Source: Streptomyces sp. NBC_01288
GTDB taxonomy: Bacteria; Actinomycetota; Actinomycetes; Streptomycetales; Streptomycetaceae
NCBI RefSeq assembly: GCF_035982055.1
Contig: NZ_CP108427.1
Location: forward strand, 496,001-560,000
Reading direction: 5' to 3'
Length of the DNA stretch: 64,000 nt
The notes below the pieces were generated by a model. It saw only the letters and a list, made by a program, of their open reading frames with translations. It had not been told where the DNA came from and searched no databases. Numbering within the stretch: position 1 is the stretch's first letter; every line of letters begins with the position of its first letter. The translations under genes were made by a program, and so were the position numbers. This document shows positions 56,388 through 64,000 of the stretch, piece by piece.

Positions 56388-57688
56388 CACCGAGTGGTCC
56401 GTTGCTGCCCGCCGTCGACCGGGCCGCGTTCGCGACCGCGCTGGCCGCGCGGCTCAGGGAACACGGCGTGCCGGTGGGTCTGACCGGCACCCGGGACTTC
56501 GTGGACGCGCTCGCGGCCGCCCCGCCCAGGACGCGCACCTCGTTGTACTGGACGGCTCGCGTCACCCTCGTACGCGACCACCCCGAACTCGCGCTCTTCG
56601 ACCGGGTCTTCGACACGATCTTCGGTCAGTCCGTACTCGCCCTCGACCCGAACGCGCGCCGCAACGGGCGCGGTGCGGGTGCCGGCGGCCAGGACTCTGC
56701 GGGCGCCGACACTCGCGACGGTGACCCCGTCGGCGGTTCCGGGCTGCCGTGGGTCACCCTGCCGCCCGCCGTCGACGGCGCCGAACACCGTGCGGACCGC
56801 GCCCTGACGATGCCGGAGCGCCTGCCCAGCGAGCTGGCGGCCGCAGTGGACACGCCGTTCAGTGAACTGGACGCGGGGCAGGCCGAGTTGCTCGGCCGCC
56901 TGCTGGAGGCACGGCTGCGGGAGTGGCCCGTACGCCGCACCCGGCGCTACGCCGTGCGGGCGAGCGGCCACCGGGTGGCGATCCGGGAGACCATGGCCCG
57001 GGCCCGGCGGACCGGTTGGGAACCGGTACGGCTGGTCAGGGCCGGTCCGGTGGACCGGCCGCGCCGGGTCGTGGTGCTGTGCGACGTGAGCCGGTCGATG
57101 CAGGCGCAGGCGGTGGCCTGTCTGCATCTGATGCGGGCCCTCACGCTGACGACACACGCCGAGGTCTTCGCGTTCGCCACCTCCCTGACCCGGCTCACCA
57201 CGGTGCTCGCGCACCACTCGGCCCAGGAGGCGTTCGACGAGGCGACGGAACGGGTCGCCGACCGGTTCGGCGGCACCCGCATCGCCCACTGCCTGAGCAC
57301 ACTCCTGACCTCGCACCACGGCGGCACCCTGCGCGGCGCGGTCGTACTGATCGCCTCGGACGGCTGGGACGGCGACCCACCACACCGCCTCGCCACCACC
57401 ATGGCCCGACTACGCCGCCGCGCCCACACGGTGATCTGGCTCAACCCCCGTGCGGCCGCCCCCGGTTACGCCCCCCGCACGACGACGATGACGGCGGCCC
57501 TGCCGAACATCGACCTACTACTACCGGCCGACAGTTTCGGCGCACTGCTACGGGTGCCGGGCGAAATCGCACGGCTAGGTGGGCGCCCTGAAGGGGCGCG
57601 GGGAACTGCGCGACCAGCCCCCACCGGCCGGCAGAAAAACAACTACAGACGCAACGGAACCCTCAACTCCACAAGGTCACATGAATAG
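56384..57688 (+). CDS. coxE: CoxE: von Willebrand factor A domain maturation protein
   Basis: A 434-residue protein of the CoxE/YeaD type. The C-terminal VWA domain has the MIDAS site DVSRSMQAQ, the Thr in FGGTRI and the Asp in VLIASDGWDGD. The N-terminal half is the usual helical CoxE region. It partners CoxD. The last 45 residues (after EIARLGG) are coded by a dispersed repeat at 57581-57640 and beyond and are not typical of the family; the stop before insertion was probably close to 57580. Its end overlaps the convergent LysR gene by 26 nt. Confidence 0.9.
   Translation: MTPSGPLLPAVDRAAFATALAARLREHGVPVGLTGTRDFVDALAAAPPRTRTSLYWTARVTLVRDHPELALFDRVFDTIFGQSVLALDPNARRNGRGAGAGGQDSAGADTRDGDPVGGSGLPWVTLPPAVDGAEHRADRALTMPERLPSELAAAVDTPFSELDAGQAELLGRLLEARLREWPVRRTRRYAVRASGHRVAIRETMARARRTGWEPVRLVRAGPVDRPRRVVVLCDVSRSMQAQAVACLHLMRALTLTTHAEVFAFATSLTRLTTVLAHHSAQEAFDEATERVADRFGGTRIAHCLSTLLTSHHGGTLRGAVVLIASDGWDGDPPHRLATTMARLRRRAHTVIWLNPRAAAPGYAPRTTTMTAALPNIDLLLPADSFGALLRVPGEIARLGGRPEGARGTARPAPTGRQKNNYRRNGTLNSTRSHE
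57581..57640. repeat. Dispersed Streptomyces intergenic repeat at the 3' end of coxE
   Basis: The stretch GGGCGCCCTGAAGGGGCGCG then GGGAACTGCGCGACCAGCCC and CCACCGGCCGGCAG is a short, hairpin-forming sequence that I recall as very common in intergenic sites of Streptomyces chromosomes. GCGCCC and GGGCGC form one hairpin and GGGG and CCCC another. Here it is read through by coxE. Assignment rests on memory of the motif, not on a search. Confidence 0.6.
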
Positions 57689-58655
57689 CCGGCCGAAACC
57701 GCCCCGCCGTAACCCCCGCCCCACGCAACATCGCCTGCGTAGCCCGCGGCGTGGTGACAAACCGCCGCAACTCCGCCGCAGCGGACGCCACTTCGCGGTC
57801 GGGCAGGGTGAGCAGGTTCCAGGAGCCGCGCGCGGGGAGCTGAGGACCGGCGAGTTGACGGAGATCACCTTCGGCGAGGTCCTTCGTCACCGCGAAGGCG
57901 ACGGCCAGGGCCACCCCCTTACCCCGCTTGGCCTCGTCGACGGCGGCGGCGTGGCTCTGAAAGATCCGCTGGTTGTGTTCGGGGATGCCCAGGCGGCGCA
58001 GGACCGACGGCACCATGCCCGTCCGCCCGACCGCCGAGGGACCCAACAGCCAGGTCTGGCCCCGCAGTTCGGCCACTCCGGCATTCGCCGCGGCCGCGAG
58101 CGGATGGTCCGGTCCTACGACGGCGATCACCTGGTAGTTGAGGAAGTGCGTGCAGGTCGCGGCGTCGTCGAGGGTGGCGGGGCGGGGTCCGATGGCGACG
58201 TCCACGGCGCGGGTCAGCAGCAGGGAGGCGAACTTCTGCGGGCCGTGCACGCTCAGTTCGACGTCGAGGTCGTCGGCGCGCCCCGCGAACAGCTCGATCA
58301 GGCCCGGAGCGGCATGTTCGGCGAACAGGCTCGACGCGGCGACGCGCAGCAGTCGTCGGCCGGAGCCGGCCTGTTTCACTTCGAGGATCGTCCGGTCCTG
58401 TAGCCCCAGCATCTCGGCGGCACGGCTGGCCAGCCGCAGCCCGCCCGGGGTGAACGCGAGCCCGTTGGCCGTGCGGGCGAAGAGCTTGTCGCCGAGTTCC
58501 CTGCGCAGATGCGCGATGTGGATGGAGACGGCGGACTCGGTGACGGCGAGATCGGCCGCGGCGGCCTTCACGGAGCCAAGGCGTACGGTCGCCGCGAAGG
58601 CCCGTAGTTGCGCCGGGGTCAACCAGAACCTCCCGCACTCGCCACGGGTGCCCAT
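57663..58655 (-). CDS. LysR-family regulator, CutR-like, of the cox operon
   Basis: A 330-residue LTTR. The HTH is LRAFAATVRLGSVKAAAADLAVTESAVSIHI with recognition helix TESAVSIHIAHLRRE, then the dimer helix and periplasmic-like effector domain (VDVAIGPRP, GQTWLLGPSAVG). LysR regulators such as CutR are known to control CO dehydrogenase genes in mycobacteria, so regulation of the adjacent cox operon is likely. It is convergent with coxE. AGGTGA precedes ATG 58655. Its target site may be the inverted repeat at 50105. Confidence 0.9.
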   Translation of the reverse strand: MGTRGECGRFWLTPAQLRAFAATVRLGSVKAAAADLAVTESAVSIHIAHLRRELGDKLFARTANGLAFTPGGLRLASRAAEMLGLQDRTILEVKQAGSGRRLLRVAASSLFAEHAAPGLIELFAGRADDLDVELSVHGPQKFASLLLTRAVDVAIGPRPATLDDAATCTHFLNYQVIAVVGPDHPLAAAANAGVAELRGQTWLLGPSAVGRTGMVPSVLRRLGIPEHNQRIFQSHAAAVDEAKRGKGVALAVAFAVTKDLAEGDLRQLAGPQLPARGSWNLLTLPDREVASAAAELRRFVTTPRATQAMLRGAGVTAGRFRPAIHVTLWS

Positions 58656-58871
58656 TCACCTGTGCCCTGGATTTCAAATTAGCGCACTTGTTCGCCGAGA
58701 GCCATGGTCGCGCCGAGAGCCGCGGGGGCACAGCAAAAGCACAGGTGGGAAAGTTCAGCGATCTGCCAAAGCCCGTACACCGCAAGGGTGTTGACGTGCA
58801 CACACCGGCCTGCGAAGGTCTGGACCTGGCGCAGCCAGTAGCGCCCCCACAGCCAAGAACCTGGAGTTGGC

Positions 58872-59687
58872 GTGCCTCATTCGACACCCCCCACCACAAA
58901 CCCCGCAAGAGCCGCGAAGCCCCGCAGCCGGCGCCTTCGCCGCTCCGCCGTCGTCACCGTCCTCGGTGCGCTGGCCCTCGTGGTCGGTCAGGCGACGGCC
59001 GCCCAGGCCAACGTACTCACGTTGCTTCCGCAGAACGCGGACGGCCAGGAGCAGACCTTCTCCCCGGCCTACGACTACGACGGCGACGGCTGCTACGCCA
59101 CGGCCGCCATCGGCCTGGACGGCACCATCAACCCCGGGCTGAAGCTCGGCGGTGACGTCAACGGGCACTGCCACGACATGGCCCAGCTGAACAACGCAAA
59201 CACGTACTCGCGGACCAAGTGCAACAACGACTGGTGCGCGGTGATGTACGCCAGCTACTTCGAGAAGGACCAGGTCACCCTGGGTCCGGCGGCGATCGGT
59301 CACACCCACGACTGGGAGCACGTCGTGGTGTGGATCAAGGACAACACGGTCCAGTACGTGTCGGTGTCGCAGCACTCCGCGTACCAGGTGTCGGCGGCCT
59401 CGGGGGTGCGCTTCGACGGCACACACCCCAAGATCGTCTACCACAAGGACGGCATCGGCTCGCACGACTTCCGCTTCGCCAACACCAACGACGAGCCCGC
59501 GGAGAACGCCACCGGCAACTGGTTCTACCCGCGTCTGGTGGGCTGGAACGGCTACCCGGCCGGCCTCAAGGACAAGCTCCTCGCCGCGGACTTCGGCTCG
59601 GCCACGCTGAAGATCAGGGACAGCGACTTCAACTACGCGCTGTCCATCGCGGAGCCGTCCGGCATCTCGTTCGACCCGAACGCGTGA
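58872..59687 (+). CDS. Secreted NPP1/NLP-family protein (necrosis-inducing type)
   Basis: A 271-residue exported protein. An Arg-rich N-terminus and hydrophobic core form a signal peptide cleaved near AQA/NV (residue 47). The NLP hallmark heptapeptide appears as GHTHDWE (143-149; consensus GHRHDWE), with four cysteines (74, 100, 117, 122). NLP proteins bind plant sphingolipids and trigger necrosis; in soil actinobacteria the role is unknown. GTG 58872 has GGAG 6 nt upstream. It is not linked to its neighbours by operon structure. Confidence 0.93.
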   Translation: MPHSTPPTTNPARAAKPRSRRLRRSAVVTVLGALALVVGQATAAQANVLTLLPQNADGQEQTFSPAYDYDGDGCYATAAIGLDGTINPGLKLGGDVNGHCHDMAQLNNANTYSRTKCNNDWCAVMYASYFEKDQVTLGPAAIGHTHDWEHVVVWIKDNTVQYVSVSQHSAYQVSAASGVRFDGTHPKIVYHKDGIGSHDFRFANTNDEPAENATGNWFYPRLVGWNGYPAGLKDKLLAADFGSATLKIRDSDFNYALSIAEPSGISFDPNA

Positions 59688-59712
59688 TGCCGGCCCGGCC
59701 TCGGAACTGGTC

Positions 59713-61128
59713 TTACGGGCGGGTCTCGTAGCGCGGTTTCGGGGCCGGGTGGATGTTCTGGTTGAGGCGGAAGACGTTGTCCGGGTCGCGGTCGGCCTTG
59801 ATGCGGGCCAGGCGCTCGTAGTTGCCGCGGTAGCTGGCCCGGACACGTTCCTGTCCCTCGTCCATCATCATGTTCACGTAGGCGCCGCCCGCCGAGTACG
59901 GGTGCAGGGCTTCCTGGTAGTCGATGGCCCACCTCTTGATGGGGTCGGCGTTGGCGGGGTCCCGGTCGACGCCGGCGAAGACGGACGCCCAGCGCGCGTC
60001 GCGGTACGCCCACGGGGTCTCGTCGTTGCCGACGTCGTGAGCGGCGCCGTCGATCGGGTAGAGGTGCATCGTCGACTGCGGGGTGGGTACCTCCGCCCCG
60101 AACTTGGCGTGGAGTTCCACCGCGTCGTCGGGGATGTCGTTGACGAAGTCCGCGCGCCAGTACCACTGGTCGCCGGGCGGGTAGAGCCCGTCGAACATGC
60201 CCTGCATGTCCGGGTGTTGCATCGGTCCGGCCGCGTGCAGGAGCGGTGCGGGCAGCGCGTCGAGCAGGGGCGCCATCGCGCGTGCGGCGGCCTCGGTGTC
60301 GCCGCCGGTGTAGCACCACACGACGCCGGCCGTCTTGCGCAGTTGTATCTCCTCGGGGAACGGCGGGGCGGGCGGAACGCTGCCGTGCAGGAAGAACGCG
60401 TTCAGCTCGCGGGGCGCGTTCGGCAGGAAGTCCCGGTAGGCGGTGAGGACTTCGGCGCTGATCTCGACCGGCCAGAAGGTGGGTCCGGCGACGACCGTGC
60501 TCACCTCGTGCAGCCGGAACAGGAACGAGGTGACGACCCCGAAGTTGCCACCACCGCCCCGGACCGCCCAGAACAGGTCGGTGTTCTCGTCCGAACTCGC
60601 CCGTACCCGGCTGCCGTCGGCCAGCACGAGGTCGGCCTCCAGCAGGTTGTCGATGGTCAGCCCGCACTTGCGGGTGAGGTGGCCGAGCCCGCCGCCGGTG
60701 GCGAGACCGCCCACGCCGGTGGTGGAGATGATCCCGCTCGGGGTGGCGAGCCCGTGCGCGTTGGTGGCCCGGTCCACCTCGCCCCACACACAACCGCCAC
60801 CGACCCGTACGGTGCGCGCCTCGGGGTCCACCTGGATGTCCTTCAGGAGCGAGAGGTCGGCGACCACTCCCCCGTCGACGGTGCCGAGTCCGGCCCCGTG
60901 GTGCCCGCCTCCCCGTACCGCGAGGGGCAGTTCGTGTCCACGGGCGAAGCCGACCACGCGGGCCACCGCGTCCGCGTCGGCGCAACGGGCGATGAGGGCG
61001 GGCCGTTTGTCGATCATCGCGTTGTAGACGGCGCGGGCCTCCGGATAGCCGGCGTCGTCCGGGCCGATCAACTCCCCCGTGAAGTCGGTCAGTTCACGGC
61101 GAGCGGTCTGTGCGAGCGTGCTGGACAT
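59713..61128 (-). CDS. FAD-linked oxidase, berberine-bridge-enzyme type
   Basis: A 471-residue FAD_binding_4/BBE protein. The FAD-binding part has LPLAVRGGGHHGAGLGTVDGG, in which His (GGGHH) is the usual covalent FAD site, then TGVGGLATGGGLGHLTRKCGL and GGGGNFGVVTSF. The BBE C-terminal motif is YRGNYERLARIKADRDPDNVFRLNQNI. No Cys for bicovalent binding is clear (GHLTRKCG is near). It oxidises alcohols or sugars in related cases. There is no signal peptide. GGGGGAC precedes ATG 61128. Confidence 0.92.
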   Translation of the reverse strand: MSSTLAQTARRELTDFTGELIGPDDAGYPEARAVYNAMIDKRPALIARCADADAVARVVGFARGHELPLAVRGGGHHGAGLGTVDGGVVADLSLLKDIQVDPEARTVRVGGGCVWGEVDRATNAHGLATPSGIISTTGVGGLATGGGLGHLTRKCGLTIDNLLEADLVLADGSRVRASSDENTDLFWAVRGGGGNFGVVTSFLFRLHEVSTVVAGPTFWPVEISAEVLTAYRDFLPNAPRELNAFFLHGSVPPAPPFPEEIQLRKTAGVVWCYTGGDTEAAARAMAPLLDALPAPLLHAAGPMQHPDMQGMFDGLYPPGDQWYWRADFVNDIPDDAVELHAKFGAEVPTPQSTMHLYPIDGAAHDVGNDETPWAYRDARWASVFAGVDRDPANADPIKRWAIDYQEALHPYSAGGAYVNMMMDEGQERVRASYRGNYERLARIKADRDPDNVFRLNQNIHPAPKPRYETRP

Positions 61129-61231
61129 GCGGTCCCCCGTTTCGTGGTGCTCTGCATGACCTGCTCGTTCTATGTCGCCCGGGACTGTGCGGTCATCGGT
61201 GCGCGTCACCCAGCTCGGCGCCGTCGGGTAC

Positions 61232-63877
61232 CTACGTTTCGCCGTACGGCAGCAGCCCGAGTTCGGTGGCGCGGGCCGCGGCCTGCCCTCTGGTGGGCGC
61301 GTCCAGCTTCTCCAGTACGGCCCGCACATGGTTGTCGACGGTACGGACCGACACCACGAGCCGGTCGGCGATCTCCGGGTTCGTCAGACCGTCCACCAGC
61401 AGTCGCACGACCTGGAGTTGACGTTCCGTGAGGCCGCCCGGGTTGCCCCGCGTCGCCGCGTGCGGGCCGCGCGGGATACGGCGGACGCCGAGGGCGCGCA
61501 GTTCGGTGCGGACGAGGCGGGCGAGGGGTTCGGCGCCGAGTGCGTCGAGTTCGGCGAGGGCGGCGAGCTTGTCGGCCGGGTCGGGGCTCTCCGCGAGCGC
61601 GGTGGCGTGTTCGTAGGGGCAACCTGCCTGTTGCCACAGATCCGCGGCCCGCTTCCACTCACCGGCGGCCTGCAACGCGTACGGGTGGTCGCTGTCGTCG
61701 GCGGCGACGGGGTGCCCAACTTTACTGAGCCAGTAGCCGAGTTCGGCCCGGTACGGCCCGTGGCCGAGGTGGGCCGCCTGCGCGTGGGCGGGCTCCGCCG
61801 CTTCTATGACCGCCGCGTGGTCGCCCCGCAGCCAGGCCGCCTCCGCCCGCGCCGCCGCCACCGGGCCCGTGCGCTGCAACTCCCCGGCCCGTACGGCGAT
61901 CTCCCGGGCCTGGGTGAGGAGTTCGTCCGCGCCCGGCCTGCCGCACCGGACACGCACCCGGGCCAGGACGGTCAGCGCGGGGCAGCGGGCCGGTACGAAG
62001 TCGTGCATCCCGTACTCGGCGTGCCGCTCGGCCTCGTCCCAGTCGGCGGCGGCGAGCCGGCGCATGGCCTGCTCGACGTGGAGGTAGTTGAAGAACCCCA
62101 AGTGCTCGGCCCGGTCGGCGAGTTCCATGGCCGGGGGCAGATAGCGGTCGGCCTCGGCGTAGCGGAGGTCGTCGAGGAGGGACCAGATGATGTTGGCGTA
62201 GGACCGGCAGGCGTGTTCGACCTCGCCCGCCGCCAGCGCCACCGCGAGACTCTCCTCGACCTGCCGTCGCCCGTCCGGGTCGCCGCTGCGCCAGCGGGCG
62301 GTGCCCACGTTGTTGAGGGCGTGGGCGAGGATCGCGGGGTCGTCCGCGCGGCGGGCCAGGGCGATGGCGCGCTCGCCGTGGGCGATGGCCTCGGCGTATC
62401 GGTCGGACAGCATCCGCAGCTGGGCGGTGTTGCTGAGCGCGAGGGCCAACAGCCGGTCGTCACCGGCGTGTTCGAGGACGGCGATGGCCTCCCGGGCCGC
62501 GTCCTGGGCCTCCTCCGCGTGGCCCGCCCACCAGTGGATGCGGGACAGCCAGCGCAGATCGGCGCCGAGGGTGAGGGTGTCGCCGAGGGAGCGGCGCAGT
62601 GCTACGGCGTCGCGCTGGGCGGCGACGGCCTCGACGGAGTCGGCGAGGGTGTAGCACTCCACCGCGTAGCGTTCGAGCAGGTCGGCGAGTTCGGCGGGGG
62701 TGTAGCGGTGTCGTTGCCGCAGCACGAGCCGTAGCTGGGCGGCGGCCTCGCGGTGGGCGCCCGCCTCGGTGGCGTCCCGGGCGGCGCGGGGGCCGTAGCG
62801 GGCGATGGCGTCCTCGTCGCCTGCCTGCGCGGCGTGGTGGACGACGCGGGCCGGGTCGGAGCCGGGCCGGAGCATGAGGGCGGTGAGCACATCGCGGTTG
62901 AGGTCGATGCGCCGGGCGGCGGGCAGGGAGTCGGCGACGGCTCGGCGGATCAACTCGTGCCGGAACGCGACCCGTTCGGGGGTCACCGCGAGGAGCCCGC
63001 GCTGTTCGGCCGCGGCCAGCACGGCGACGCCGCCCGTCAACAGCGCGTCGACGAGGGGCCGTTCGACGGCGGAGGGCACGACGGCGAGTTGCTCCAGCGC
63101 GTCGACGGTCCGGCCGTCCAGCCCACGCAGCCGGGCGAGCACGGCGTCGACGACCGTCGGGGGCACTCCCCCGGTGCCGCCGGCCGCGAGGACCTCGGTG
63201 ACGAAGAAGGGGTTGCCCGAGGTCACCTCGTACACCTGCGCCGGGTCGAGGCGGCTGGCCGAACTGAGCGCGCGTACCGCAGACTTGGAGAGGCGGGCCA
63301 GCGGCAGCCGGTGCACGCGGTCGGTGCGGGAGACCTCGCCGAGGAGGTGCCGCAGCGGGTGCTCGCGGCTCAACTCGTCGTCCCGGTAGGTGAGGACGAG
63401 TACGGCGGGCAGCCGATCCATCCGCCGGACCAGGAAGCGCAGGGCGTCCAGCGAGGCCTCGTCGGCCCAGTGGACGTCCTCCACGACGAGTACCGCCGGA
63501 TGCGGTACACCGGCCAACTCCCCTTGCAGTGCTTCGTAGACGCGATGGCGGTCGCCGCCCTCCATGACGGCCCGGGCGAGTTCGGCGCCGACGCTGCCGA
63601 CGAGGTCGCGGAACGGGCCGAGGGGGCGGCGGGTGGCGAGGTCGTCGCACTGGCCCAGGAGGATGCGTGTGCCGTGCGGGAGCCGGTCCGGCATGGCCTT
63701 CACCAGGGTCGACTTGCCGATGCCCGCCTCGCCGAGGACGAGCGCGACAGAACCGGCCCCGTCCGCCGCCTCACGTGCGGCCGAAGCCAGTCGCGCCAGT
63801 TCGGGCTCACGCTCCAGGATCCCCCGATCCACGCCGCCGATTGTCCCACTCGGCGCGAACTCCCGTACGGGTGTCAC
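61232..63877 (-). CDS. Large ATP-binding LuxR-family regulator (LAL/MalT-like)
   Basis: An 881-residue regulator. The N-terminal AAA-type ATPase has Walker A LVLGEAGIGKSTLV and Walker B AVLVVEDVHWADEASL. The central 450 residues are helical TPR-like repeats (EEAQDAAREAIAVLEHAGDD, YAEAIAHGERAIALARRADD). The C-terminal LuxR/GerE HTH is LTERQLQVVRLLVDGLTNPEIADRLVVSVRTVDNHV. No receiver domain. LAL proteins often activate secondary-metabolite or sugar genes. GTG 63877 was chosen because GGAGG lies 8 nt upstream; the frame is open to 63913. Divergent from the gene at 63929. Confidence 0.93.
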   Translation of the reverse strand: MTPVREFAPSGTIGGVDRGILEREPELARLASAAREAADGAGSVALVLGEAGIGKSTLVKAMPDRLPHGTRILLGQCDDLATRRPLGPFRDLVGSVGAELARAVMEGGDRHRVYEALQGELAGVPHPAVLVVEDVHWADEASLDALRFLVRRMDRLPAVLVLTYRDDELSREHPLRHLLGEVSRTDRVHRLPLARLSKSAVRALSSASRLDPAQVYEVTSGNPFFVTEVLAAGGTGGVPPTVVDAVLARLRGLDGRTVDALEQLAVVPSAVERPLVDALLTGGVAVLAAAEQRGLLAVTPERVAFRHELIRRAVADSLPAARRIDLNRDVLTALMLRPGSDPARVVHHAAQAGDEDAIARYGPRAARDATEAGAHREAAAQLRLVLRQRHRYTPAELADLLERYAVECYTLADSVEAVAAQRDAVALRRSLGDTLTLGADLRWLSRIHWWAGHAEEAQDAAREAIAVLEHAGDDRLLALALSNTAQLRMLSDRYAEAIAHGERAIALARRADDPAILAHALNNVGTARWRSGDPDGRRQVEESLAVALAAGEVEHACRSYANIIWSLLDDLRYAEADRYLPPAMELADRAEHLGFFNYLHVEQAMRRLAAADWDEAERHAEYGMHDFVPARCPALTVLARVRVRCGRPGADELLTQAREIAVRAGELQRTGPVAAARAEAAWLRGDHAAVIEAAEPAHAQAAHLGHGPYRAELGYWLSKVGHPVAADDSDHPYALQAAGEWKRAADLWQQAGCPYEHATALAESPDPADKLAALAELDALGAEPLARLVRTELRALGVRRIPRGPHAATRGNPGGLTERQLQVVRLLVDGLTNPEIADRLVVSVRTVDNHVRAVLEKLDAPTRGQAAARATELGLLPYGET

Positions 63878-63928
63878 ACTTCGGACCTCCGCCGCCCTCT
63901 TGAGTGCAGACACTCACGGGAGGCGTTC

Positions 63929-64000
63929 ATGACCAGGACCGAGCCGGCCGGGACCACCGCACAGCACCTGATCGAACTCTCGGCCGGGCCCCTCGCGTAC
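63929..64000 (+). CDS. Partial gene at the window end, possibly an alpha/beta hydrolase
   Basis: The first 24 codons (MTRTEPAGTTAQHLIELSAG and PLAY) are present. GGGAGG lies 5 nt before ATG 63929. The IELSAGPLAY opening is like the first strand of many actinobacterial alpha/beta hydrolases, but too little is present to be sure. The LuxR regulator divergently encoded next to it may control it. Confidence 0.5.
   Translation, partial: MTRTEPAGTTAQHLIELSAGPLAY

Overview
The window is high-GC, densely packed actinobacterial DNA and almost certainly comes from Streptomyces or a close relative. The support is a chaplin gene (9990-10226), many ATGA/GTGA stop-start overlaps, frequent GTG/TTG starts, a large multidomain LuxR regulator, RsbU/SpoIIE phosphatases, and a short intergenic repeat of a type I recall as scattered through Streptomyces chromosomes (57581-57640). 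No rRNA, tRNA, CRISPR or transposase gene was seen.

Region 1 (1-15219) is mostly housekeeping and stress functions: two PP2C/SpoIIE phosphatases around a MASE1 membrane sensor, a cysteine-free set of alternative ribosomal proteins (bL33, bL31, bL36), an NhaA antiporter fused to a DsbA-like domain, phosphoglucomutase, a secreted SGNH esterase, an Mrr-like membrane protein, a chaplin, a flavodoxin-like protein, a Ser/Thr kinase, and catalase-peroxidase KatG with its Fur-type regulator.

Region 2 (15270-46125) is the main accessory block and looks like an uncharacterised catabolic regulon for an aromatic or heteroaromatic compound. It holds a CoA ligase, a double-domain CaiB CoA transferase, ring-fission-type hydrolases, two split FAS1-like/MaoC hydratase pairs, an SsuABC-like importer with a zinc-type reductase, a Rieske oxygenase with its own FNR-like reductase and ferredoxin, an M20-fold protein without the usual metal ligands, a class III extradiol dioxygenase, an LLM flavin enzyme and two IclR regulators. 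A 17-bp palindrome (consensus GGWCCRCTSAGCGGWCC) lies 30 or 31 nt from a -10-like hexamer in at least five promoters, with a degraded sixth case, and ties these operons together. Embedded in the block is a Dpp-type peptide ABC transporter operon with an amidohydrolase, a hydrolase and the second IclR gene. Next to it are a double-domain Lrp/AsnC regulator and a second amidohydrolase. The two amidohydrolase loci share a 53-bp element.

Region 3 (46263-50069) holds a cytochrome P450, a YghZ-like aldo/keto reductase and a Dyp-type peroxidase. A strong 33-bp palindrome lies between the P450 and the reductase.

Region 4 (50180-58655) is a complete form I carbon monoxide dehydrogenase operon, coxMSL-F-D-G-E. 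CoxL has the AYxCSFR active-site loop. It is followed by a convergent LysR gene that resembles the CutR type of regulator. This suggests the strain scavenges trace CO.

Region 5 (58872-64000) has a secreted NPP1/NLP-family protein, a BBE-type flavin oxidase, an ATP-binding LuxR (LAL) regulator and the start of another gene. Start codons were chosen from Shine-Dalgarno spacing and domain boundaries. All functional calls are by motif and family recognition without database searches.
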